A stretch of 40,256 nucleotides of DNA from Dipetalonema caudispina (Eukaryota > Nematoda > Chromadorea > Rhabditida > Onchocercidae), in the NCBI GenBank assembly GCA_013365325.1, contig JABVXV010000450.1, positions 1 to 40,256 of the forward strand, in the 5' to 3' direction. Positions 17,272 to 29,116 of the stretch are shown here, piece after piece. Numbering within the stretch: the first letter of the stretch is position 1; every line of letters begins with the position of its first letter. Made by a program: the position numbers and the translations under genes. The notes under the pieces were generated by a model. The model made no database searches. It was not told the origin of the DNA and saw only the letters and a list, made by a program, of their open reading frames with translations.

Positions 17272-19872
17272 TTAAAGAAGAAAACTTGTTTTTGGCATGC
17301 CAATGTGTGTAATAGGCAATCGTTTTCCATTGAAATTAACAAGTTCACATTTTCAGCCAATTTTTTGAATGCATAAATTTCAAATTTAAAAAATCTTTCA
17401 TTGATCAATTTTTTTTTTTTTTACGACGAAATAAATGTTACTCTGCTGCTCATTATCATTTTTTTTTTCCTTCTTTCTGTTATTATTGCTGTTTTTCATG
17501 GCAGATAATTATTTTTTTATCAGGAAGAAACAACAAATCATATATTTTTAAATTAAAACTTTGAATTAAAACGATGATTTTTCAATTTTTTTTGCTTGGA
17601 CCCTGAAATTAAACAGTTGGTAAAGTCAAATTCAAAATTTTTTACTTAAACTATTCTGTCATCATTTTATCATGCTTATAATAAAGCTTATTTATTTTAA
17701 CATTGTATATGAATTAAAACTTTGTAACTCTTACTACTCTATTCCAATATGAGATGCAAAATTGAACAATCAGTTAATTTCAATGCTTTATGAAATTCAT
17801 TAATTATTACGACTAGTATTGTTATCATCAAAATTTAATAGTTATCATCATTATTATCCTGCAATATATCGATAAATAGGCCTTGTAAATTAAACAATAT
17901 ATTAAAATGAAGAAAATTTTTTAATAAAATAAATTTGAAAGGAAACAAAAAAATTTTGATATAAATAAGTTTGATACATACATACTATGGAATAGTAATG
18001 TGATAACATTACTATTCATTTTAGAATGAAACAAAATAATTGATCCAATTGGAAGAGATAAATTCGGAATGCAAATGAAAGATTAATATAAATTTGCAAA
18101 TTCTGTCTAATTATGATACGCATGCAAAATTGTAAGTAAAATTAGCGATAATTTCAAAATTTTCCAAATAATTTTTTTTTTTCGGCATAGCATACTTTTT
18201 CTCCTGTAAATTTTCAATTAAACATTTAAATCTTAATATTTTAACAATCACTGTTATCATTTATCAGAGGTGATTGCGGGAAGGAATGAGAAGTGATTTT
18301 TCTATCTATTCATTTATTTGTATGTTTAATTGATACACTTCATATGATGATAAGCAATCATATGGCGATGTATTATTGATATATATTTCTGAAATTAAAT
18401 TTGTTGAATTGGTAAAAAGTTTAAAAAAAAAAAAAAAATTGCCTAATCAATAAAAGAAGCCATAAAAGTTTACCAAGTAAGGGCAAAAGAAAGAAGTGTT
18501 GAAAAACAAAAAAAAAAAAAAAAAAAGGGAGAAAGAATTTCGTCATAATCAATTAAAGTCATTAATTAAAAAAAGTTATAAACACCTATTCTTTTGGAAT
18601 TAAATTTTTTGATATTGCAATACTTCGAAAAGGTAAAATTTCATCATTTTCAATCATTATAAAATGATCGGCAATTTTATGCTAATAACATCAGCTAACG
18701 TTTTTTTTTTCTCAAAAAAAAAAAAATTATTTATTAAATCAACCATTCATAAGAGTTTTTCTTTTCATCTTGTTCTCTTTTCAAATTTAATTGTCTGCAA
18801 ATTTCAATTTTTTATTAATTACTTGTAAAACCAGGAGATGGGATTTTTATATGCTATTATGAAGTTTACATGTACTTGAAGGAAATTTTAAATTATTTAG
18901 ATTCGCATTATTAAAATGTGATTTAAAATTTTTCACATAGTTTTCTGTTTTTTTTTTTTTTTTCGTGTCAAATGATCAGAACATTTGATACCTTCTCAGA
19001 GGAAATCGAAGGATAAAAATATTTTACAAAAAAACAAAGTTAAGAAGAAATTGAATTACTGAATGATTTCATGCTGTAGAAAGGAAGAATAATTACCGGA
19101 AGTATCATGAAATACATCCATAAAAGGAATTCATTCTTTTTTCTATAAAAATTTCATCATTTCAATTTTGATAAGCAATCCGGTATAATAAAAGATAATC
19201 GGATTTGTTTCAAAACACTAACAATTCTTTCTAACAATTCTGTTCAAAATTAGCCGAGGAATTTCATTCAATCTTTTCCTCAATGAATAAGCAAAAATGA
19301 TGGGACCCAAGTTTTCACAGTCCTTAAGCCAAGCAAATAAAGATGACTATGATACATTGGTTTCTAATATTTTTAAGCCAAGTTCCGTAATTAACGAAAT
19401 GAGATAGAACACATGTGAGGAGAAGGTAGAGATTGTGATGAGGATTAGAAGGCAAGCAGAATGGTATGAGTTAAAGAGTGAGGATAATGAAATAGCACAT
19501 TTATCTAGGAGATGGTAGAATTTGCTAAGATTTGTGAGATAGTATGAAAGGTGAAAAAAATGAGCCAAGGAGGCATTCATGATTTGAGAACAGTGAGTTA
19601 GATTTTCAATGAGTTAATAATGTTGGTTAGAGATTGAGAAGAATGTGCAAATAGTAACGGTTGATAATAGAAGCAGTGAATGAGAATAGGACGAGAAAGA
19701 AAGCAGTATGTTTTTTTTTTTTTTTTTTTTTTTATAGTCATACAAGCGAATGATTTTTCCGTTTAATGATTCATATGCGGAATGTTTTCCGGTTATTGTA
19801 TTATGCACATTATTCGACGTTAATATCAAATACTTCTTTTGACTTTCGACCTTATGTCAATCTGGAATGATG

Positions 19873-19901
19873 TCACGTACGTATGATATGACATGACGTG
19901 A
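19873..19901. promoter_or_regulatory. Inverted TCACGT ... ACGTGA pair upstream of Spinster
   Basis: TCACGT (19873-19878) and ACGTGA (19896-19901) face each other across 17 bases; the right one extends to TGACGTGA. Such half-sites are used by bZIP and bHLH-zip factors, including the TFEB/HLH-30 lysosomal regulators, whose core is CACGTG. The pair lies 711 bases before the Spinster ATG. A role in lysosomal gene control is inference only. Confidence 0.25.
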
Positions 19902-20283
19902 AGATTGTCAACAGATATATCATATCCAGTTTAAGCTGAATTGTGAAACGTCGCTTTCTCGTATTGTATTTTATTTTTCACATTTCTTCTTTTCTTTAAA
20001 ACAATTTTTATACGGAATGAAAAATAATTAAATATTGGCGATGTTAGTATACAGAAGATAGTAATTTTGCGTAGTTCAATTTAATTTTGTTTTTTTTTTT
20101 TTTTTTTTTTTTTTTTCTTTCTTTCTATTACGACCCAGTTTGTGAATTTATTTGCCTAATTTTTTCATATAAAATTCTCATCTTAGATAATAACCTACAT
20201 TATACAGAAGTATTACAAACCATTCTCTTGATTGTTCTTTTGGTTTTGATCAAATAAAAAAAATTTCAAATTTGGCACTGTTG

Positions 20284-20329
20284 TATTACTTTTAATTTGA
20301 TTATCATATTACTTTTAATTTGATTATCA
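20284..20329. repeat. Perfect 23-bp tandem duplication
   Basis: Two identical 23-base units (20284-20306 and 20307-20329) lie directly head to tail about 280 bases upstream of the Spinster ATG, followed by the first bases of a third. This looks like a recent slippage event in the promoter-proximal region. Confidence 0.9.
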
Positions 20330-20611
20330 TTACTTGAAGCATTTAAGGACAGTTAATTAATGTTCACAATAAGTGATTTATTTGAGAAATTTGAAGGGCA
20401 AAAATCAAGCATACTATGTGCATATCCTTTCTTTCCGAATGATTAAATCGATTATGCTTTGGATTTCCGGTTTTTTTTTTTTTTTTTTCGAATTAATAGG
20501 CATGAAAACATAAGTAATATTGTTATTTTTCCGACAATATTCTTATAGATTTCATTTGAGAGCAAGCTGAATAATACTCTAATTTGGTAGGTTTGGTCAA
20601 GTTCAACGAAG

Positions 20612-23600
20612 ATGTTGAATGACGAAGGCAACGAGTTGTTGGTATCATCTATTTGGTCAAGAAGAAGAAAATTTGCATCAGTCGGTGTACTTCTTCTTAT
20701 CAATTTGCTCAATTATATGGATAGGTATGTGATTTTCTAAATTTTTATCACCTGGTCTGTACAATTTATTCGAATTTGTCACGAGGATATAAAAACTATC
20801 TGGACATGTAAACATTGCATTTTGTTGTGTAATTAAGTGACATCGTCATATAGAGTTGTTTTCCACTAAAACGTCATAATGTTAGACACTTAGCTAATCA
20901 TTTATTTCTAACCATGTACACAATTACACTATCAATAGAACATCAGCAGGATAAACAGGCACAAACGTTATAGATATTGATGAAATTTGGATAGGATTAG
21001 CAATTTTAATTGCGGACAAGAAGATTGAGATTGCACAGTTGTTGTTAATTGTTATATTTCAGGTTTTCAGTTCTTTTAAAATTAAATAATGATTTTAATC
21101 GTATTCAAAGATGCTGAATTAGTGATTGATAATATTTAAGGTTTACAATTGCTGGTGTACTTACCCAACTACAAAAATATTTTGATATCGACGACTCAGG
21201 TGCTGGACTTTTGCAGGTATACACATTTTGTTGTTATGACAGTGACAAATTATGTGCAAAGTTCCTGGGTATTCATAGAGTGAAATTGAACAAATTTTCG
21301 ACTCAGAGTGTTACCTTTATCTTTTTCTGACAAATAATCAAATCTTTCTTGTTAATTCACTGGATAGATTGAATTTAATGTTTCAGTAGTTTTCCCATGA
21401 GTCTGTTGCAGGACTAAACCCAAAGTTCATTCGTGTACCAGTTCAAATCAGCATTGTGCTAAATGATCTTATAATCCTTAAATTTTGTTAATTTGTCTTT
21501 TACAAATATGAGTAGATTACTGAGTAATGAAGTTCTAAATTATGTGGAAAAAAGTGAATTGAATTATGTTGATTTGCAGACAGCATTCATCGTATTTTAT
21601 ATGATGTTTGCTCCTGTTTGTGGTTATTATGGTGATCGATACAACCGGAAATTCATTATGGAGATCGGGTTAATTGTTTGGATGATAGCAGTCTTATTAT
21701 CAACACTTTGTGGCCCCGCAGTTGGTATTTGTGTTTTGTTTCGTGTCTTCTTAATTCAAAGGTTCAACCATTCATTTGCTGAAATCTTTCTTTTATGGAT
21801 CTTTCTTTTAGCATTTCTATTTGTTTTTGCTATGTCGGGGTATTGTGGGTATTGGTGAAGCATCCTATGTAACAGTCGCACCAACGATAATTGTCGATAT
21901 GTATACAGGAAATCGACGAAGTTGTGCTTTAATGGTTTTTTATTTTGCAGTACCAGTTGGAAGGTTCGTTTTTTCAGTTGTATTTTTCTCACTGCATCAC
22001 AGTGGAAATTTCATCGAGATCTGAAAGGTTAAGCTCATACTAAAAACACTAGCTGAGATCTGGTGATTCATGATGATGGCTGAATCATCATTAACGACTG
22101 GCACTTATTTCCGGTAGTGTGTTCAAGAATAGGTCCGGTGTTCATTTATCTCATCATTGAGACATCTTCCTGCATCAAATAAGTATTTCATGGTACTCAT
22201 CTCGTTAGTTATAAGAGTAAATTGTATATATTTCTGCAAAATTTCTCTGTTTTAGCGGTAAGTTTCGAGAATTTATCCATGATTTCAGTGGGTTGGGATA
22301 CGCCACTGGCTCAGCTTTATCACTATGGACTAATACTTGGCAATGGGGTGTCCGTCTAACACCTATCTTTGGCATCATATGCTTTTTGTTGCTGCTTTTC
22401 ATTGTTGAAGAACCAGTACGTGGTGCAGCGGAGCATGCTAATCCTATGCCATCGTCTTTTCTCGCAGACATCAAATATCTGTTTACCGTGTTCGTCTTTT
22501 TTTTTTTTTTTTTTTTAAATGAATCTCTTTTTATTCTATTACGTTTCTTTCTCAATAATAAAAAATAAGATCTAGTTTGTTTGCAACTGGAACTGTATCC
22601 CCTCCTTTATTTGTGACTTTCTATTGTCTTAAGTGATAGCTGTTGAAGCACACTAAAGAATATTAAGAGTGCAAAAATTCAAGATATACTTCAATTGCTT
22701 CCAGAAGATACTACTTGCTTCTGCCTTACTGTTAAGTTTATAGAAATTTAAAATGAAATTTTAAATCTTTTTAAGACAGACTTATATTACCACTACTCTT
22801 GGATTGACGTCGGTAGTGTTTGTGGTTGGATGCTTAGCATGGTGGGCACCGACGCTAATGCAGTATGCATGGGCCGTGCATCATGGTACTAGCCATATTA
22901 GCAGCGAAATCAAGGCTCAGTTCGTTGTTCTTGCTATTTTTTAGTCTATTATAAGTTGAAAGATAGAATAAGTATTGTTTTGAAATCACCAGGGAATGAG
23001 GACGCATCGTAAGACAGTTATAATTTTTTTTATTGGATTGTTTCTTTACATGTATTTTTTCTAGGGTGGGGTTGGTATTTGGAATCATTACATGCCTTGC
23101 TGGATTTTTTGGTGTTTTCTTTGGTTCAGCGTTATCTCAAGTAAGATTATCACTTCTCTATCAATCTAACTTCGAATTATGAAAAAGATTGCTTTATAAT
23201 TGTTCCCAATGTAGTGGACACCTCAAATTTAAATTAATAGAAAAAGTTAAATTAGTAGAAAGAACGTCGTAGAAAAAGTTTCCTTAATTTCAATACATTC
23301 TATAAAAAAATAACTATTTGATTGGCAACTAGCAATTTATTATTAAAATTAAACTAAAGAATTTTTTTGTTCGTAGATTTGGCGGTCAGGATTTGGCAAT
23401 ATCCCGAGAAATGCCTATGGTGATTTACACGCCTGCGCTTTGGGTTCTCTGTTAGCGGTGCCATTTCTTTATTTTGGCCTTATCTTATCATCAAAATACA
23501 TGGCTTTGTGCCTGGTAATATATTTAACTGTTTTTATAGGATGTAAGATTATTTTGGCAGTTCATCAGTTTAAAAATTGGACGCCATGAAATGTTCCGGA

Positions 23601-24671
23601 TATTCTTCACTTTTCAGATTTTGACGTTTCTTGCTGTAACCGGTTGTTGCGTTAATTGGGCTGTCAACATGGATATTTTAATGGTAAGCGAAAAGTATAC
23701 TTCTCATGAATATCAAGATTTTCGTTTGAATTGAGAGTAAATATTACCGATCTAGTGTTATTTATTAGACCATTTTGGAATTTTAACTCCTTCTGCATTA
23801 GGTTTTAGGATTTTACAGAATTTCAGATTTTACGGTTCGTACTTTTTAAAATTTGATGATTAAAATTTCGTTTCAGTCTATTATAAGTTTACGTCGACGG
23901 TCAATAGCAACGGCTATTCAGACTTTGATTTCGCATCTTTGTGGGGATGCTTTCTCCCCATATTTGATTGGACGAATATCGGATGCAATACGTGGTGAGT
24001 TTTTAAGTTTGATTTCAATTTTGCTGGATACATTATCATTAGCTACTTTGTTTAGTATCATTACATTGTGTTGATATACATGAGTTCAAGGATTTCTCTT
24101 AATAGGACTGGCACTTTCTACTAATCGTACGATCGCAGAACCTTGCTGGTAGTATATTAACGACAATGATGCTTTACTTTCCTAGTCATGCTTCCAGCAG
24201 TTACTCTTTCTTTCTATCAGTTATTTCCTAACAATTAAATTATCTCCTCAGTTATTTGTCCTTAATTTACAGGACATGAGCGATCCACTCTTGCACATTT
24301 TATTGCTCTCCAGCGTTCATTATTTGTGCCAATTTTTGTACTTTGTTTCGGCGGTTTGATGTTTTTGATTTCAACTTTTTACATCGATCAAGATAGACGA
24401 AATGCCGATGAATTAACGCATAGTACGCATTTATTTCTCTACTCTGAAGTCTGTCACAAGAAATTACGCTTTTGATGAGAAACAAGATGTTAAACTTCAC
24501 TTTCTATTTTGTGTTCCTTGTCCTCATCGATGTTCTTTCGTATCATTGTAATAATTTTCGTTTCATAGTTATACACACATCAACTCTCTTTCAGGCGAAC
24601 AGCTCATTACTGCGAATGATTCGGATAATTCACCATTAATAGATGCTGTAGAGCATTCATTAACGACGTGA
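20612..24671 (+). CDS. spin: Spinster-family MFS transporter (SPNS-like, lysosomal/sphingolipid)
   Basis: Twelve-pass MFS carrier of the Spinster group; relatives export lysophospholipids or sphingosine-1-phosphate and act in late endosomes or lysosomes. Exons: 20612-20724, 21141-21216, 21580-21720, 21812-21963, 22289-22489, 22776-22919, 23065-23140, 23377-23514, 23618-23683, 23877-23994, 24273-24422, 24595-24671; total 483 residues. Landmarks: RFTIAGVL after TM1, the MFS motif A GDRYNRK (81-87), [11 protein letters not shown] (119-129) with Arg and Glu, the [13 protein letters not shown] segment, [33 protein letters not shown] and [14 protein letters not shown]. The C-terminal tail is short and contains DSDNSPLID. 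The end of exon 3 may be 21732 instead of 21720. Three introns start with GTTCGT. The ATG at 20612 is the first Met in frame with exon 1. Family assignment is secure; substrate is not. Confidence 0.94.
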
Positions 24672-25883
24672 ATACATCAAGCGTATAATCTATTTGAGTT
24701 TGGTCATTTTTTTCGTATTAAATTAATTTATTGACGAATATCCCGTTGCATAATCAGTTTTATAAAAGATTTTTATACATCGTAAGCATGCATGTATAAT
24801 GTGCGAAAAATTCTAGAAATCTTTCCTTTATTGCTTTATTTTCAAGCTTTTTATATTACAGGAAGCTTTTGTTGGCGATCCTGCTATGCATTATGCAGAC
24901 ATTGGTATTACTATTTTCTGTATTTCCAACAGATTCTTAGCAGTTATTAAATTCTCGAAAAACAGTAGTGATCTTTATTTGCCCTACAATGCGGTACTCT
25001 GTAAATCACTTTAAATTGCAAATACAACCAACTGTTTGCTGTTTTATCTTGATTTGATTTTGAATTACTTATCAGCAGTATATTCAACGCTATTACTGGG
25101 ACATTACGAAGTATTAGCAAAGCTTTCCTTTATTGTGCGGAAATAATGAGATAAAAACTTTTTATCAAAGTCTGGGTCTTTGCAGACGATGGATGGTTCG
25201 GCGTAAATAAATACAGAATGGCAATACGTTTTTCACGTCTTACGCTTGCTTCATCGTGATAAAATATCTATCTGACATAATCGAAACAAGGATCCCTCAG
25301 CGGTAATCGTTGAATTGCCACTCCCAGATTAACTTAATTTAACCATATTGTTTTTAATTCGCTTTATATTCCAAATTTATTGTATGAATTTCGGAAATGA
25401 GCTTTACAAGTTGTAAATCATTAAATTGAACTCCTTTTTTATTTATATCCTTTGTTCCTGAAAAAACTCTTCTGTGAGTTATTTATCACGTCTTACTCTA
25501 TACAGCATGTTATCGACACAAAGTTGGGTAATAACCAACCAACAATGGGATAACATATTCAAGCGTATAGCTGTAATGAGCAACTAATTACATTCACTGC
25601 TATGTAGTGGATTTCCGAGAATACGCATAACATATAGCAAGATAACCTGTAGTTTTAAATGATAAGGAATAACTGTTTTGTTAACTAATAGATTTTTACC
25701 AATATTTCTCAATCTTAAAAAGAAAATCTCAAATATCTGATCTTTCGTAAGTCTTAATTGATATGTATGTGATTTAGAGTACATTAACAAAATGATGGCT
25801 CACACTTACGTATTATATTAGTACTCTGCTGTGTCTTACTGTATCAGGTAAGTAACATTTTATTCAGAGCAAAATGAAAAGAA
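24672..25883. other. Convergent intergenic region between Spinster and FRG1
   Basis: The 3' ends of both genes face each other here. It is less AT-rich than most of the window. No exon with protein similarity was found. A 50-codon frame (24862-25014) that follows an ATTACAG acceptor-like sequence does not match any family and may be 3' UTR. A minus-strand AATAAA for FRG1 lies at 25859-25864. Confidence 0.55.
25859..25864 (-). terminator. Probable FRG1 polyadenylation signal
   Basis: TTTATT on the plus strand gives AATAAA on the minus strand, 20 bases past the FRG1 stop codon, a typical spacing for a short nematode 3' UTR. Confidence 0.55.
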
Positions 25884-28734
25884 TTAGCAATATTTATCAC
25901 TTTTTGTTTTAACTCGACGTTCCAACAATAGCTCATGCAAATTGCCTTCTTGTTGAGCGCGACGTACGGACTTTTTATCATCCAAGTTGATATTTATGTA
26001 TTTTCCTTTTATGGCAACTTTCGAGTGCTGATACATTTTTCTAAAAGCAAATACAAATAAATTTCAAATTTGGAAAATTCAGAAAGAATCCGGCCATACT
26101 TTTCATATGGGAAAAAAAAAAAAAAAAAAACAGAATATAAGACGCATAATCATCGTCTCGATATAAAACAGAATTAACACTAAAGCATCAGGGAATAATT
26201 TTTTTCTGAAATCTTCTAAGAAATATATCCAGAAATTAGGTCTCACTAATACATTTTTGAAATTCGAAATAAAGAAAAAACACGTACACATAGCTTGTTT
26301 CACATTCAGCAGCGGATTTTCTGTCTTCTTCCGAACGCCAATCAACAGGTCCCTCTTTTTTGGCATCAGTTCGTACCTGCAAATACCGAAAAAAAAACTC
26401 ACAAATCAAATATCAAATACCGGCAATTTTTGCAAATAGTATTGTTAATAATATAATTCAGGAAACTCGAGTTTAAATTTAAATCATTAAATCAAAATTT
26501 TTATATCTGTTTAATCTAAAGAAAGCTACATATAACTGTGTACAAATGCTGAGTATATTGTATAGCCAGCCATAAGAGCCCTTTGTCTTTCAGGACAAAT
26601 AAAACTATCCCTTTGAAACACAACGTACCTTAATCATTTCATCAGCTTCTGCCTTTCGACTTGTAACACGTACGTAACCTTCACCATCAGGTTTCATGCT
26701 CAAGAAGAGATTGTTCGAAGCAGACTGTATTGCGGTTTTACCCTATGATCGGAATGATAATGGAGCAAAATAATCTTGTAACAGTCGCAAAAAATTTGGT
26801 TCACAAGGCGGAATTTAGTTCTTTCATTCGTTTTAAAAATGCCTTTTCTCCGATTAAAGGCAATCTTAATGAATGAAAAGATACCTCCTGGAAGACAACA
26901 ATCATTCGTTCCCTCGTACCAACAGCATCAGCTGTAGCTACAAGATTCCCTTCTGAATCCACGCCAACATACTTGCCGAAACCTGTTTTCATGCTGATAA
27001 GCATATCGTCCGGAGTTTTTATTAATGTAAGCATCTGGAAATAATTTTGAAAATTAGTGAAGATCCTTGCAGGCTTACTGCAACACATAATTTGTCAGGA
27101 GTCCAATTTTCCCCACAAAGGATCTTATGGAGAAATAAAAAATATTACAATTCCAGAGATGATCAGCATCATTATTATCTCTAAAATACAGCGTATTATT
27201 TAATAATTTCAATTACCACATTCCTTAATGGTAGGATAGTCGATACTGTGCTAATAAGCGGCAAGTTGGTAGAAATGGTAATTTTTCAAAGTTATTATTA
27301 ATAAGCTTATAAACAAATGAAATAAACGGAAGGGAAAACTAGTGATTTCTTAACAATGAATACATTTATCAAAGTAGATGAAGCTTTATAATAGCAAATA
27401 CGATCTAGAAATATCTTATAGTAACTTCTACATATTGCTGTAATATTTATTCAGCAACTAACTTCTTCTGGATTTGGTCCCTCGCCAGCCAAATGTGGAC
27501 CACCAATCGTAAATCGGCCATTGTCCATAGCAGCTAGGTATGTTCCCGGCGTTGCATCACATTCGATGCATATATTTATACCACCTCGAAGATCAGTTTC
27601 ATTATCTATTGACCTCCAACCACCTGTAAAAATGAATAAGCTGACCGTATAAAATCTTGGTAATAATCCAGAAATATGGAGAAAGCCAGAAATCAGCAAA
27701 CTATTAGAATACTGCTACGGTTGGTTACGGTCCGAATGTCTGAAAGGAATAGCAATACAGCAGGGAACATTTTAACTTGAACTGTACCTAAATCCCTTAC
27801 TGATCAAGTAATCCAGTATTGTTTATGCTTGTTCTATGCGAAAACCAACTATTTGCTAATTAGAAGGTATAATAACACAAGCAATTTAACAGTCTAATGT
27901 CATTAGTTCAACTTAACTATACAAATAATCTAAACATGTTTTGCATTGAAAAAAATAAACCATATAGGTAAAACTAATCCAGAGAATCTGCTAAACTAGT
28001 AGTGATAATGTAGTGTGCATCCGGAACAGAGTAACGTCAGCACGACTATTTACCGAATATTCCTCCCAAAAATTCATACAGGCAAATTAATCCAGAAAAG
28101 AATATTTCTATTATTTTTCAGACAAACTTGATCATGATTCAACCATTAATTTAGATATTCAAACAATTACGAGGATATATCAATAGCAAAGATGTCATGG
28201 GACGTTTTATAGTAAAGATTGCTGATCAGGTAAACCTCTATTAGTAAAAGTCATTCCAAAAAATCTAAATGACTAGCGACTATACATTCGAAAGAGTTTC
28301 CGATTTCGGGTTTTGTTTTCCTTCGATTCGGAAACATTTTGTATTTAAGAATCGCAAACCATTTACCGTGAATCTCAGTATCTGGATTATTCGCTATGCC
28401 ATCATCTTTTTCCAATTTCTTTTTTTTCTTCGATTTATCGGATTTAAATCTGCAGAAAACTTGCTGTTTAAAAGGTTACAAAAAAAAAATGTGATCTTCG
28501 TATTTTTAAGCTGTCAAATCTTCCGAAATTTTTAAGTCTCATCAAAAATTCACAAATACCATAAATGTTTCGGTACATAGAAAACACTTTCAGAATATTC
28601 CTCAATAAAAAAAATTTTCCAGAAAATTGCAAAGACGAGAAAATAACCAGACTCCAAACTTACAATGATTTATTCCCTTTGAATTTTATTGGACCCCGTT
28701 TAACCCCATGATAAGCATCACTTCTGGAAGTCAT
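25884..28734 (-). CDS. FRG1: FRG1 homolog (fascin-like beta-trefoil, nuclear RNA/actin-binding protein)
   Basis: FRG1 is a nuclear/nucleolar protein linked to pre-mRNA splicing and actin bundling, and in nematodes to muscle dense bodies. Exons in coding order: 28664-28734, 28367-28449, 27463-27623, 26885-27034, 26629-26742, 26288-26376, 25884-26040; phases agree throughout and give 274 residues (human 258). Order of features: the N-terminal VKRGPIKFKG match to the VKSTKLVLKG start; a lysine block SKKKKKLEK (30-38) acting as a nuclear signal; the fascin-like fold with GGWR, TYLAAMDNGRFTIGGPH, MKTGFGKYVGVDSEGNLV and the AVGTRERMIVVFQ segment; then SASNNLFLSMKPDG. The C-terminus GNLHELLLERRVKTKSDKYC matches the family ending LHETLLDRRAKLKADRYCK. 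It appears intact with no missing domain. The start ATG at 28734 follows a TTGACAG acceptor-like sequence. Confidence 0.95.
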
Positions 28735-29030
28735 CCTGTCAACAGTCCTTCGGAATTTGCAAATCGTCGTACCGTTACTACCGATTCAACTGAAAACAGT
28801 AATCCGGAAAAATAATCAGAAAATGAAACTAATTACCTCATCGTATGCCACAGCCGCCGAATTCTATCATCAAACTATCCCACTGTGAAAATTGCAATCG
28901 CACCCACAAAATGTTGTTGAAAAAATCAGATTGTTTATTCAGGTTATTTTTCTGGGTATTATGATAACTGTATTTCAGGTTAGATTATAATTAGCTGAAT
29001 ATAAGAGTAAATTACTTTTTTTGTATGTTA

Positions 29031-29116
29031 ATTCAGGACTAACTATTTGCTAATCATAAGCTAAGCTAATTATAAAATTCAAGATTAATTATTTGCTAAT
29101 CATAAGCTAAGCTAAA
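29031..29116. repeat. Two-copy ~40-bp direct repeat upstream of FRG1
   Basis: Copies at 29031-29070 and 29077-29116 differ at only a few positions. Both contain TATTTGCTAATCATAAGC. A related word, CAACTATTTGCTAATTAG, occurs near 27845 in FRG1 intron 2. The repeat lies about 300 bases upstream of the FRG1 start codon. Confidence 0.8.

Larger units (their letters stand above)
14628..20611. other. Divergent intergenic region between the Cosmc-like gene and Spinster
   Basis: Six kilobases with no frame resembling a known protein. Both flanking genes read outward, so both promoters should be here. It is dense in A/T homopolymers: 15737-15760, 16743-16768, 17213-17270, 18498-18525, 19710-19733 and 20090-20116. 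The part from about 19340 to 19930 is visibly less AT-rich than the rest and includes the TCACGT/ACGTGA pair. A long-stem hairpin sits at 16574-16641 and a 23-bp tandem duplication at 20284-20329. Confidence 0.6.

Noticed and set aside
17082..17408. Overlapping poly-K and poly-F frames
   Set aside because: They exist only because of the 58-T homopolymer; no coding signal on either side.
19347..19829. Two minus-strand frames of 77 and 71 codons upstream of Spinster
   Set aside because: No recognisable family or exon structure, although base composition is less AT-rich here; insufficient to call a gene.
22205..22555. 116-codon minus-strand frame
   Set aside because: It is the reverse-strand shadow of Spinster exon 5 and its T-rich intron.
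24862..25014. 50-codon frame after an ATTACAG acceptor-like site, 3' of Spinster
   Set aside because: It was considered as an alternative last exon, but joining it to the phase of exon 11 changes the frame and neither frame resembles a transporter tail. It is left as possible 3' UTR or chance.
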